Part shown: piece after piece, positions 1-12,280 of the stretch
Layout of the letters: each line of letters begins with the position of its first letter
Position numbering within the stretch: the stretch's first letter is position 1
Source: Cellulosimicrobium sp. CUA-896
GTDB taxonomy: Bacteria; Actinomycetota; Actinomycetes; Actinomycetales; Cellulomonadaceae
NCBI RefSeq assembly: GCF_001942335.1
Contig: NZ_MKKH01000006.1
Coordinates: 28,222 to 92,221, forward strand
Direction: 5' to 3'
Length of the DNA: 64,000 bases
Notes under the pieces: model-generated
The model's input: the letters and a program-made list of their open reading frames with translations, nothing else
Databases searched by the model: none
What the model was told of the DNA's origin: nothing
Position numbers and translations under genes: made by a program

Positions 1-912
1 CTGTGGTCCGACGACCAGGTCGACCCGTGGCAGCGCGTCACCGACCTGGTCCACGGCGCGGGCGCGGCGATGGCGGTGCAGCTCGCGCACGCCGGCCGCA
101 AGGGCGCGAAGTACCCGGGGCTCCCCGGGGACGCGGTCCGCGGGCCCGTGCCCGCGGAGGACGGCGGGTGGACGATGCTCGGCGCGAGCGGCCGGGCGTT
201 CGGCACGGCGCCGGCCCCGGCGCGGGCCTCCACGGACGAGCTGCACCAGGTCGTGGAGGACTTCGCGACGGCGGCCCGTCGCGCGGTGCGCGCCGGGTTC
301 GACGCCGTCGAGCTGCACGCGGCGCACGGCTACCTCCTGCACGAGCTGCTCTCGCCCCTGACGAACGACCGCGACGACCGCTGGGGCGGCGACCGGGAGG
401 GACGCGAGCGGCTGCTCCTGGAGACGGTCGCGGCGGTGCGTGCCGAGCTGCCCGGCACGGTGGCGCTCCTCGTGCGGCTGTCCGCCTCCGACGGGCCCGA
501 CCTCGGCACCACCGTCGCCGAGACGGCGGACCTCGCGGTCCGGCTGGCGGCGCGCGGCGTCGACCTCGTGGACTGCTCCTCGGGCGGGCTCCTGGCCGGC
601 GTGGAGTACCCCTCGTTCGCGGGGTACCAGGTCCCGGGCGCGGCGGCCGTGCGCGCGGCGGGCGTGCCGGCGGGCGCCGTCGGGCTCATCAACGACCCGC
701 ACCACGCCCAGGCGGTGCTCGACGCCGGCCACGCCGACGTCGTGCTGCTCGGGCGCGAGCTGCTGCGCGACCCGCACTGGGTGCGGCGCGCCGCCGTGGC
801 GCTGGGCCGCGAGGACGCGATCGCGCCGCCGCCGCGCTACCACCGCGCATGGCGCGGACCGCAGGACCGCCCCTGGGGCACCGGGGGCACGACGACGAGG
901 AGCGACGCATGA
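1..912 (+). CDS. NADH:flavin oxidoreductase, old yellow enzyme family (5' end missing)
   Basis: This is the C-terminal 303 residues of an FMN-dependent ene-reductase of the old yellow enzyme family (YqjM-like class); the start lies before the window. Family members reduce activated C=C bonds with NAD(P)H in the cytosol. Visible landmarks are AVQLAHAGRKG (flavin-side loop), the core ELHAAHGYLLHELLSP followed by TNDRDDRWGG, and near the end VGLINDPHHAQAVLDAGHAD with LLGRELLRDPHW, which form the phosphate-binding end of the TIM barrel. The stop overlaps the next start (ATGA), so it is translationally coupled to the amidase. The substrate cannot be told from sequence. The reading frame is open throughout. 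Confidence 0.9.
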   Translation: MWSDDQVDPWQRVTDLVHGAGAAMAVQLAHAGRKGAKYPGLPGDAVRGPVPAEDGGWTMLGASGRAFGTAPAPARASTDELHQVVEDFATAARRAVRAGFDAVELHAAHGYLLHELLSPLTNDRDDRWGGDREGRERLLLETVAAVRAELPGTVALLVRLSASDGPDLGTTVAETADLAVRLAARGVDLVDCSSGGLLAGVEYPSFAGYQVPGAAAVRAAGVPAGAVGLINDPHHAQAVLDAGHADVVLLGRELLRDPHWVRRAAVALGREDAIAPPPRYHRAWRGPQDRPWGTGGTTTRSDA

Positions 913-2248
913 GCACAGGGACGACCACCGCCACCGATGCGGCCACGCTCGACGCGAGCGCCGTCGCCCGGGCGGTGCGGGACGGCAGCCTGACCGTCCG
1001 CGACGTCGCCGAGGCCGTGCTGCGCCGGGTCGCCGAGCGCGACGACGCCGTGCGGGCGTGGGCGCACCTCGACCCGGAGCAGGTGCTCGCCGAGGCGGAC
1101 CGCCTCGACGCCGCGCCGGAGAAGGGACCGCTGCACGGCGTCCCGGTGGGCGTGAAGGACGTCATCGCGACCGCGGACATGCCGACGCGGCACAACACGG
1201 CCCGCTACCGGGACAGCGTGCCCGGTGTCGACGCGGCGTGCGTCGACACGCTGCGCGCCGCGGGGGCGCTCGTGCTCGGCAAGACCACGACGACCGAGTT
1301 CGCCGCGACGAGCGTCGGCGGGCCGACGCGCAACCCGCACGACCCGTCGCGAACCCCGGGCGGGTCGTCGAGCGGCTCCGGTGCCGCGGTCGCGGACCGG
1401 CAGTGCGCGCTCGCGCTGGGCACCCAGACGGGCGGCTCGACCATCCGGCCCGGGTCGTTCACCGGCGTCTACGCGTGGAAGCCACGTGGGGGACGATCAG
1501 CCGCGAAGGCCTCAAGGTGTACTCGGTCACGTGCGACACGCTCGGCCTGTACGCCCGGTCCGCGCGGGACCTCGCGCTCCTCGCCGACGTGTACCGGGTC
1601 GAGACGGACGCCGCCGCGCCGCCGTCCACGCTCGAGGGGCTGCGCGTCGGCGTGTGCCGCACGCCGGAGTGGGGCGCCGCGACGCCCGCCACGCGGGACG
1701 CGCTCGACGCCGCGACCCGGGCGCTGCGGGCGGCGGGCGCGGAGGTCGTCCCGTTCGACCTGCCCGCCGCGTTCGACGACGTCTACGCCGTGCACCGGGC
1801 GGTCCTGCGGCGCGAGGGTCGCTCCGCGTTCCTCAACGAGGTCGTGACGACGCCCGGCATCGGGTCGTTCTTCCGCGACCTCGTCGAGGGCCGTCCCGGT
1901 ACGGACGCCAACGGCCGTCCCGCCCCGGAGCTCGGGGTGGACGACTACCGCGCGGCGTACCGCACCGCGGACGCGCTGCGCGCCCGGATCGACGACCTGC
2001 AGCAGACGGTGGACGTCGTGCTCACCCCGAGCGCGACGGGCGAGGCGCCGGTGGGGCTGGAGAGTACCGGCAGCTCGGTGTTCAACTCGCCGTGGACGCT
2101 CCTGCAGGTGCCGGTCGTCAACGTGCCCGGGCTCACCGGGCCGTCGGGCCTGCCGGTCGGGGTGTCGCTCGTCGGCCGCCGGTACGACGACCGGCACGTC
2201 ATCGCGTGCGCCGGTCTGCTCGGGGACGTCCTCGCCCCCGCGGCCTGA
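909..2248 (+). CDS. amidase signature family hydrolase (one frameshift)
   Basis: Amidase-signature enzyme, about 446 residues once corrected, hydrolysing C-N bonds of an unknown amide. The Ser-Ser-Lys triad is visible: Lys in VGVKDV, the glycine/serine-rich GGSSSGSGAAVA, and TQTGGSTIRPGSF with the nucleophile region. The start is the ATG overlapping the previous stop. The first part is read in one frame up to about 1483 (VYAWKP) and the rest one base earlier (WGTISREGLKVYS); inserting one C in the run at 1482-1484 restores KPTWGTISREG, the normal family sequence. This looks like a base lost in sequencing, not decay, because both halves are well conserved. Glu-tRNA amidotransferase subunit A is unlikely without gatB/gatC nearby. 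Confidence 0.88.
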
Positions 2249-2296
2249 CCCCGGCCCGTCCGCCGCCTCCGCTCTCCGCCGCCTCCGCTCTCCGCC

Positions 2297-2349
2297 GACC
2301 ACGCGGTTGGTGTCGTTCTCGCGCCGAGAACGTCACCAACCGCGTGGTC
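2297..2349. repeat. long intergenic palindrome (family copy A), likely bidirectional terminator
   Basis: Two 25-nt arms (left 2297-2321, right 2325-2349) are exact inverted copies except for one T/T mismatch, with a CGC loop. The arms contain GGTTGGTGTCGTTCTCG and its complement. It sits between the convergent amidase and copA genes, so it probably ends transcription from both sides. Related palindromes with a GGTGTCGTTATCC core occur near 22.2, 24.0 and 56.6 kb. Confidence 0.75.
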
Positions 2350-2396
2350 GTGCGTGAGCAAGGTCGTGCTCGACGGCGCGGCGGACGGCCGGTCGG

Positions 2397-4957
<2,561 letters not shown>

Positions 4958-5258
4958 CGGGTGACTCCTCGACAGGTTCTCGGGTGGAGGTCACCGGCGG
5001 CGTACCGGGGTGGCGGACGGCGCGGCGGGGCGCCGGTCCCGGTCGGGACGGCGCGGCGCGGAGGGCCCGGGTCGCCGGAGGCGATGGTCGGCGGGCGGTC
5101 CGCGGGAGGGTGTTCCCGACGGCGGGCGCGGCCGTGCGGGACGTGCGGTGCGGGACGTGCGGCAGGTGACGTGCGGTGCGGGCGACGCGCGGCCCGGTGC
5201 GGGGCCGAGCCGCGCGTCGGGTGCCGGGCCGTGACCGGACCGGCGCGCGTCGGGGAGG
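4958..5258. other. 301-bp copZ-copA intergenic gap
   Basis: No coding sequence of convincing codon use was found on either strand. The gap contains the 14-bp tandem repeat described separately and the copA ribosome binding site (GAGGAG) at its left edge. No second CsoR operator was recognised, so copA may be read through from copZ. Confidence 0.5.
5134..5189. repeat. 14-bp tandem repeat, about 4 units
   Basis: Two perfect adjacent copies of GTGCGGGACGTGCG (5134-5161) are followed by two degenerate copies (5162-5175 and 5176-5189). It lies in the copZ-copA gap. The copy number may vary between strains. No function can be assigned from the sequence. Confidence 0.7.
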
Positions 5259-5618
5259 TCAGGCGGTGGGCGCCTGGAAGTCCTCGGAGCGCTCGGCGAA
5301 GGTCGCGGCGTGCAGGCTCTCGGACGCGCGGTCGTGCGCGGCCTGCTTCTCCGGCGCCTGCTCGCGGTACTGGGCTGCGAGAGCGTCCTGCTGCACGTCG
5401 ACGGACTCGACCGTGTAGCCGGCCTCGTCGACCGCGGCGCGCAGGGCGGCCTCGTCGAGGGGCTCGTCGGAGAACACGGTGACCTCGGACGTGCCGCCCT
5501 CGTGCAGCTCGATGCTGAGGTTCTCGACGCCCTCGACCTTCTCCACCTCCTCGGTGACGCTCGCGACGCAGTGGCCGCACGTCATGCCGGTGACGCGCAG
5601 GGTGGTGACGGTGCTCAT
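5259..5618 (-). CDS. copZ: copper chaperone, HMA domain (CopZ-like), with C-terminal extension
   Basis: A 119-residue cytosolic metallochaperone. Residues about 5-70 form the ferredoxin-like HMA fold with the Cu(I)-binding motif GMTCGHCVASV; typical CopZ is about 70 residues, so the remaining 45 (DALAAQYREQAPEKQAA onward) are an extension rich in Ala/Glu/Gln that looks helical. It likely hands copper to the HMA domain of CopA, encoded downstream. It starts 22 bp after csoR ends, so the two are probably co-transcribed. The ATG at 5618 is preceded by GAGGAGC. Confidence 0.9.
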   Translation of the reverse strand: MSTVTTLRVTGMTCGHCVASVTEEVEKVEGVENLSIELHEGGTSEVTVFSDEPLDEAALRAAVDEAGYTVESVDVQQDALAAQYREQAPEKQAAHDRASESLHAATFAERSEDFQAPTA

Positions 5619-5640
5619 GGTGCTCCTCGGTGGTGGTGGG

Positions 5641-5982
5641 TCAGCTGCGGACGAGTCGGGCGATGGCGTCGGCGGCCTCCTTGACCTTGGCCGCGCCCGC
5701 GTCGTCGGACTGCTTCGCGGCGTCGACGACGCAGTGGCCGAGATGGTCCTCGACGAGCCCGATGCTCACGGCCTGCAGGGCCTTCGTCACGGCCGAGACC
5801 TGCGTGAGGATGTCGATGCAGTAGACGTCGTCGTCGATCATGCGGGCGATGCCGCGCACCTGCCCCTCGATCCGCCGCATGCGCTTGAGGTACGCCTCCT
5901 TGTCGGACGCGTACCCGTGCGGGCCGTCGTGGCTCGTGCGCCCGTCGTGGTGGGGGGCGCGCTCGCGTGCCGTCGCGGTCAT
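5641..5982 (-). CDS. csoR: copper-sensing transcriptional repressor CsoR
   Basis: A 113-residue all-helical CsoR/RcnR family (DUF156) repressor. The Cu(I) ligands are visible as Cys in VYCIDILTQ and His-x3-Cys in EDHLGHC, matching the Cys-His-Cys site of copper sensors and not the nickel or formaldehyde members. KRMRRIEGQVRGIARMI is the DNA-binding first helix. Apo-CsoR represses; copper releases it. I chose ATG 5982 because GAGGAGG stands 5-11 bases upstream and the frame before it has no conserved sequence. A perfect inverted repeat 30 bases upstream is its likely operator, giving autoregulation of csoR-copZ-copA. Confidence 0.95.
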   Translation of the reverse strand: MTATARERAPHHDGRTSHDGPHGYASDKEAYLKRMRRIEGQVRGIARMIDDDVYCIDILTQVSAVTKALQAVSIGLVEDHLGHCVVDAAKQSDDAGAAKVKEAADAIARLVRS

Positions 5983-6011
5983 GTGGTCCTCCTCGGCTCG
6001 TCTGCCCACCA

Positions 6012-6032
6012 CCATACCCCCAGAGGGTATGG
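6012..6032. promoter_or_regulatory. CsoR operator upstream of csoR
   Basis: CCATACCC and GGGTATGG (8-bp perfect arms, 6012-6019 and 6025-6032) are separated by CCAGA. This fits the known CsoR operator form, TACCC-N-GGGTA with a G/C-rich centre. It lies 30 bp upstream of the csoR start and overlaps the expected promoter, so binding should block transcription of the copper operon. Confidence 0.85.
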
Positions 6033-6166
6033 TGCGCCAGGGGTCGCGCACATGACAGCTGTCACCCCGACGTCGTGAGGACAGCACCCGCAGCGGTGAC
6101 GGCAGGCACTGCCGCGCGCGCGGCGGCGGCGCGAGGGTGGAGGGACCACCACACGAGAGGCTCGCC

Positions 6167-6649
6167 ATGACCGACATCGTCACCGCCCTGCAGGACTTCA
6201 CGCTGGGCCTGCCGCCCCTGCTGCGCTGGGTCGGCGTCCTGCTGGCCGCGATGATCCCGTACGTCGAGGCCGAGGGCGCCGCGATCCTCGGGATCGTCGC
6301 CGGGATCGACACGTTCGTCGCGATCCCCGTCGCGATCGTCGGCAACGCCATCGCGCTCGCGGTCGTCGTCTGGGTGATCGGGGCGGCGCGGTCCGGCGTC
6401 ACGCGCGGGCGGACCACCGAGGCGAGCCCGAAGCGCCAGCGCATGCAGCGCGTGTTCGACCGGTACGGGGTGCCGGGCGTCAGCCTCCTCGGGCCGCTCC
6501 TGCTGCCCAGCCACGTCACGGCCGCGGCGATGGTCGGCTTCGGCGCGCCGCGCCGGCGCGTGTTCGTCTGGGGCGTCGTCGCGGTCGCGCTCTGGGCCGT
6601 GCTCTTCGGCGTGCTCGTGCACCTCGGCGTCGAGGCGGCCGTGTCCTGA
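6167..6649 (+). CDS. small multidrug export protein family (Sm_multidrug_ex) membrane protein
   Basis: A 160-residue integral membrane protein with about four hydrophobic segments (around residues 20-45, 47-75, 110-130, 133-155). The signature PYVEAEGAAILGIVAG near the N-terminus and VPGVSLLGPLLLPSH in the middle match the small multi-drug export family, a DedA-like group whose function is mostly unproven. ATG 6167 was chosen over an upstream start because GAGAGG is placed correctly and the family begins close to it. It is a single gene, divergent from csoR. Confidence 0.8.
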   Translation: MTDIVTALQDFTLGLPPLLRWVGVLLAAMIPYVEAEGAAILGIVAGIDTFVAIPVAIVGNAIALAVVVWVIGAARSGVTRGRTTEASPKRQRMQRVFDRYGVPGVSLLGPLLLPSHVTAAAMVGFGAPRRRVFVWGVVAVALWAVLFGVLVHLGVEAAVS

Positions 6650-6763
6650 TGTCGCGAGCCCTGACGGCGCGAGCCCTGACGGCGGCACCACCGCCGGGGT
6701 CACGACGGCGTCACGGACGCATCACGATCTCGCGCTCGCCGCGCGCTCGGTCGCGGCCGGTCC

Positions 6764-6769
6764 TAGCCT
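6764..6769 (+). promoter_or_regulatory. -10 element TAGCCT, likely leaderless promoter
   Basis: TAGCCT fits the actinobacterial TANNNT -10 box and ends 7 bases before the ATG at 6777, where no Shine-Dalgarno sequence is present. Transcription would then start at or next to the start codon. The same hexamer precedes the Ppx/GppA gene. Confidence 0.55.
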
Positions 6770-6776
6770 CCCAAGC

Positions 6777-7889
6777 ATGGGGACGCGACGGCGCGTGTCG
6801 GCGTGGCAGGGGGCCCGGACGGCTCTCGCCGCATCCCTGCTCGCGGCCGGACTGGTCGCCGTCGCCCCGCCCGCCGGGGCCTGCGCGTGCGGCGGCATCG
6901 TGGACGGCCCGGCCGACGAGTCGTCCGTGACCGCCGAGACCGCGGTGCTGCAGTGGGACGGCACGACGCAGACCCTCGTGCTCGAGCTCGAGACGCTGTC
7001 CACCGCCCCCGAGGTCGGGCTGATCCTGCCGACGCCCACACCGGCGGAGGTCGCGCTCGCCGACCCGGAGATCTTCCGCGAGCTCGACGCGATCACGGCC
7101 CCCCGCGCCGTCGTCTCGGGGTACCGCTGGTGGCCGGACCTGGGCTTCGGGAGCACGTCCGCCGCGTCCGCGGGCGGCGGGGCGCCGGGCGTGGACGTGC
7201 TGACCGAGGTGCGGCTCGGGCCGCTCGACGTCGCGACGCTCGCCGCGACCGACACCGCCGCGCTCGACGCGTGGCTCGCCGAGCGGGGCTTCGAGCTCCC
7301 CGCGTCGGTCCGGGGCGCGATCGCCCCGTACGTCGCGGAGGGGTGGTCGTTCGTCGCGGCCCGGCTGGCGCCCGAGGAGGCGACGACGTTCGACGGGACG
7401 CTGCAGCCGTTGCGCGTCACGTTCGCGACCGACGCGCTCGTGCACCCGATGCGCATGTCGGCCGCCGCCGAGCAGACGCAGCGCACGCGCACCTACGTCC
7501 TCGCCGACCACCGCATGGACCGCGCCGACCCGACGGCCGACCTCGCCGCCCCGAGCGTGCGTTTCGCCGGTCGCGTGCCGCCGGGCTCCGTCGGCTCGGC
7601 CGAGCTCGCCGCGCTGCTCGCGGCGGGCGACTACGTCACCGCCCACGAGCAGACGTTCACCGACCCCGCGACGCAGGTCGTCTCCGACTTCGCCTTCGTC
7701 ACCGCGCCGTCGGACGCGACCCGCTCGCCCACGTACGCCGTGGTCGCCGACAAGCGGATCGGACCGTTCTTCGCGGGCCCCGTGCTCGCGTTCGGGGGAG
7801 TCCTCGTCCTGTCGGTCCTCCTCGTGTGGGGATCACGGCGCCACCACGCCCCCGTGCGCGCCGTCGCGCCCCGACCGGCACGGGCCTGA
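6777..7889 (+). CDS. DUF2330 domain-containing secreted/anchored protein
   Basis: A 370-residue protein with an N-terminal signal peptide (hydrophobic AASLLAAGLVAVAPPAGA, then cleavage before CACGG), a long extracytoplasmic DUF2330 region, and one C-terminal membrane helix (VLAFGGVLVLSVLLVW) followed by Arg/His-rich cytoplasmic residues. The CACGG motif after the signal is typical of DUF2330 proteins; their biochemical role is unknown. It has no ribosome binding site and a TAGCCT box 7 bases upstream, so the message is probably leaderless. The frame is intact. Confidence 0.85.
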   Translation: MGTRRRVSAWQGARTALAASLLAAGLVAVAPPAGACACGGIVDGPADESSVTAETAVLQWDGTTQTLVLELETLSTAPEVGLILPTPTPAEVALADPEIFRELDAITAPRAVVSGYRWWPDLGFGSTSAASAGGGAPGVDVLTEVRLGPLDVATLAATDTAALDAWLAERGFELPASVRGAIAPYVAEGWSFVAARLAPEEATTFDGTLQPLRVTFATDALVHPMRMSAAAEQTQRTRTYVLADHRMDRADPTADLAAPSVRFAGRVPPGSVGSAELAALLAAGDYVTAHEQTFTDPATQVVSDFAFVTAPSDATRSPTYAVVADKRIGPFFAGPVLAFGGVLVLSVLLVWGSRRHHAPVRAVAPRPARA

Positions 7890-7990
7890 GCCGTGGTCGC
7901 GCGCGACACGGGCGCCACCCGGGTGTTCCATGAGGATCGAGCGGGCGTGCGGTCCTGCAGCCCGGCAGCCACGCACGGAAGGCGGACACC

Positions 7991-8593
7991 ATGACCACCA
8001 TCCCCGACCCGGGCCTCACCGCGTTCTCGCGCACCGCGCGCCAGGTCTGGTACTGGCTCGTGCTGCGCGGCGTGCTCGCCGTCCTCTTCGGCGTCGTCGC
8101 GCTCGCCTGGCCGGCCATCACCGCCGCGGCGTTCGTGTGGATCGTCGGCGTCTTCGCCGTGGTCGACGGCCTCGTCCTGGTGATCGAAGGGGTGCGACGC
8201 CGCGGCACCGGCGGCGGGACCGCGTTCCTCGTGACGATGGGCCTCGTGAGCGTGGCCGTCGGCGTCGTGCTGCTCGTCTGGCCGGGCAAGACCGCCATCG
8301 TGCTCACGTGGATCATCGGGTTCTGGGCGGTGCTCTACGGGCTCGTCCAGGCCGCCGCGAGCCTCCTCCTGCGCCGGGCCGCCGGCAGCGGCTGGGGCTG
8401 GGGCGTGCTCGCCGGCGTGCTGAGCATCGTCTTCGGCCTGCTCGTCCTGTTCAACGTCGAGGCCGGCCTCGTGTCGATCGTCTGGCTGCTCGGGATCTTC
8501 GCGATCGTCTGGGGCGTCATGCTGGTCGTCTTCGGCGTCCAGGTCCGCTCGCTCGGGCGCCGCGCCGGGGAGGCGGCGACAGCCCCGTACTGA
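7991..8593 (+). CDS. HdeD family (DUF308) membrane protein
   Basis: A 200-residue membrane protein with six predicted helices arranged as three repeats of the DUF308/HdeD unit, for example WYWLVLRGVLAVLFGVVAL, VSVAVGVVLLVWPGKTAIV and GVLAGVLSIVFGLLVLF, each followed by a LxWPxxTA-like turn. In E. coli HdeD is linked to acid resistance; in actinobacteria the role is unproven. The ATG has GGAAGGCGG upstream. It is monocistronic between DUF2330 and the heme cluster. Confidence 0.85.
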   Translation: MTTIPDPGLTAFSRTARQVWYWLVLRGVLAVLFGVVALAWPAITAAAFVWIVGVFAVVDGLVLVIEGVRRRGTGGGTAFLVTMGLVSVAVGVVLLVWPGKTAIVLTWIIGFWAVLYGLVQAAASLLLRRAAGSGWGWGVLAGVLSIVFGLLVLFNVEAGLVSIVWLLGIFAIVWGVMLVVFGVQVRSLGRRAGEAATAPY

Positions 8594-8671
8594 CGCCGCC
8601 CCCGGTGCCGGTGGTCCCGTGGTCGGCCCGGTGATCCCGTGGTCGGCGGAGAGGAGGCCGACGGCGCGCGG

Positions 8672-10080
8672 TCAGGCGGGCGTCGACCGCGCCGCCGCGC
8701 GCGCCGCGGCCGGGAACGCCTCGACGATCCGCGAGACGGCCGCGTCGTCGTGCGCGGCCGAGACGAACCACGCCTCGAAGAGCGACGGCGGCAGGTTCAC
8801 GCCCTGCTCGAGCATCGCGTGGAAGAACGCCCGGTACCGGTGCACCTCCTGGGCCTGCGCCTGGGCGTAGGTGCGCACGCCGGCGCTCGCGGCGAGGTCG
8901 CCGAAGAACACGGAGAACAGCGAGCCCGCGTGCTGCACGCGGTGCGCGACGCCCGCGGCGTCGAGCGCCTCCCCGACGGCGGAGGACAGGGTCCGCGAGA
9001 CCTCGTCCACCCGCGCGTACACGGCCTCGTCGGCGAGGCGCAGGGTCGCGAGACCCGCCGCGACCGCGACCGGGTTCCCCGACAGGGTGCCCGCCTGGTA
9101 GACCGGGCCGGCCGGCGCGAGCTGGTCCATGACCGTCGCGGGGCCGCCCACCGCGGCGACCGGCATGCCCCCGCCCACGACCTTGCCGAACGTGAACAGG
9201 TCCGGCACGTAGCCCTCGGGGCCCCGCGCCGCGGGGGCGTGCGCCCCGTTCTCGACCCCCCACCAGCCGCTCGGCCCGACGCGGAACCCGGTGAGCACCT
9301 CGTCGAGGATCAGCAGCGCCCCGTGGTCCGCCGTGATGCGCCGCAGGCCCTCGTTGAATCCCTCCGCGGGCGGCACGACGCCCATGTTCGCCGGCGCGGC
9401 CTCGGTGATCACGGCTGCGATCTGCGAGCCGCGCTCGGCGAACGCGGCCTCGACGGCGGCGAGGTCGTTGTACGGCAGGACGAGCGTGTCCGCGGCGCTG
9501 GCCTCGGTCACGCCGGCCGAGCCGGGGAGGGCGAGCGTCGCGACGCCGGAGCCCGCCTGCGCGAGGAGCGAGTCCACGTGCCCGTGGTAGCAGCCGGCGA
9601 ACTTCACGATCACGTCGCGGCCCGTGACGCCGCGCGCGAGCCGCACCGCCGTCATGGTCGCCTCGGTGCCGGTCGACACGAGCCGCACCCGCTCGGCAGC
9701 GGGCACGCGGCGCCGGATCTCCTCGCCGAGCTCGACCTCGGCGAGCGTCGGCGCGCCGAACGACAGGCCGCGCGCTGCGGCCTCCTGCACCGCCGCGATG
9801 ACCTCCGGGTGTGCGTGGCCGAGCAGCGCCGGGCCCCACGAGCACACGAGGTCGACGTACTCGCGCCCCGCGACGTCGGTGACGTACGCGCCGTGCGCCG
9901 ACGCGAGGAAGCGCGGGTCGCCGCCCACCGACCCGTACGCGCGCACGGGCGAGCTCACGCCGCCGGGCAGCACGCCCTGGGCGCGCAGGAACGCCTCGTG
10001 GTTGCCCGTCGCGGTCGCGCTCGGCGACACCACCTCCGCCTGGGCGGCCGCCGCCGCCCCGAACCCCGTCGACTCCGTCA

Positions 10081-10081
<1 letters not shown>
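8672..10081 (-). CDS. hemL: glutamate-1-semialdehyde 2,1-aminomutase
   Basis: A 469-residue PLP enzyme converting glutamate-1-semialdehyde to 5-aminolevulinate, second step of the C5 pathway begun by HemA. Landmarks: [32 protein letters not shown] (phosphate-binding), [29 protein letters not shown], and the PLP lysine in [12 protein letters not shown]. Homologues are about 430-450 residues; the extra length is an N-terminal Ala-rich tail. The start overlaps the hemB stop (TGATG), so the two are coupled. It is the last gene of hemE-hemY-hemC-hemD-hemB-hemL. The frame is intact. Confidence 0.95.
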
Positions 10082-11142
<1,061 letters not shown>

Positions 11143-11146
<4 letters not shown>

Positions 11147-12280
11147 GAGGGGTCTCCTCCGGGGGTGGTGCCATGGGTGGGACCGTCGCCGGCGCCCGCC
11201 GGGGCGACGCGTGGCGCGGTCAGGACGGTGGTCAGGGCAGCGGCGAGCGCGGCGTCCGTCGGGCGGTCGGCGACCGCGTCGAGCCGCAGCCCGACGGCGC
11301 GCGCCGCCCGGGCGGTCGGGTCGCCGATCGCGACGGCCGCGACGTCGTCGCGCGGTCCGAGCTGGCGGGCGACCTCGCGCGCGACGCTGCCGGACGTGAG
11401 GACCACGGCGTCGACCGCGCCCGCGCGCCAGGCCTCGACGACCTCCGGGGCGAGGTCGTGCGCGACGGTGCGGTAGACGGTGACGACGTCCGGCGCGTAC
11501 CCGAGGTCGCGCAGGCCGTCGGTCATGGTGGGGGCGGCGAGGTCGCCCTGGGGGAGCAGGACGCGGCTCGATGTGGTCGGGGCGGCGGCGGGTTGGCCGG
11601 AAGTGCTCGGGCTACCATCCGCGCCAGAACCGGCGCTCACTCCCGCTCTGCCGTCGGTGCCCGCCACGCCCTTCGCATCCTCCGGCCACCCCGCCGCCTC
11701 CGCTGCCGTCTCACCCGCCGACCGCCGCGCGTTCTCGGCGGGTGCGGCCGTTGCGGGCAGGGCGGTAAAGGCGGTCACCAGGCCGCGGGCGGAGTTCTCC
11801 GCCGGCTCGAGGGAGACCGTGACGCCCGCGCTCGAGGGCGCGGCGCGTCGCCGGACCGACGGCGGCCCAGCGGGCCGCGCGCGCCACGTCGGCCAGGGAG
11901 GTGCCGCGGCGTGCGGCGCTCGCGGCGAGCTCGTCGATCGCGTTGACGCTCGTGACGACCACCCAGGCGAAGCGGCCGTCGGCGAGCAGCGCGAGGGCGT
12001 CGTCGACCGGGGCGGTGTCCTCGACGGGTGCGCGCTCGATCGCGGGGCTGACGAGCACCTCGGCACCGGCGGCCCGCAGCTCCTGTGCGAGGGCCGCGGC
12101 GCGCTCGGGAGCCCGGGGGAGCAGGACGGTCCGGCCGGCGAGGGGCTCGTCCGCAGCGTCCGCTGCCCGGGCCGTGTCGTCGGCCGGGGCGGCGGAGGTG
12201 CCGGCGGAGGTGCCGGATGGGGCGGCCGGGAGGACGGGGGCCGGTCCGCGCGACGGGTCGCGCAGCGGGCCGGGCGTCAT
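11143..12280 (-). CDS. hemD: uroporphyrinogen-III synthase (one frameshift, long linker)
   Basis: Closes hydroxymethylbilane with ring-D inversion to uroporphyrinogen III. HemD is poorly conserved, but the first half shows [20 protein letters not shown] and [16 protein letters not shown], and the second [21 protein letters not shown] and [14 protein letters not shown]. About 379 residues after correction, longer than usual because of an Ala/Gly/Pro-rich insert of about 60 residues between the lobes. The frame changes at about 11830 (ALER versus AGVTVSLEP); this needs two added bases or one removed, unlike most other breaks here. ATG 12280 overlaps the hemC stop (ATGA) and its stop overlaps hemB. 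Confidence 0.85.

Noticed and set aside
8594..8671. Repeat CCCGTGGTCGGC (twice) after the HdeD gene as a mobile element
   Set aside because: Only two short direct copies in 40 bp, with no inverted ends; probably chance or part of a weak terminator.
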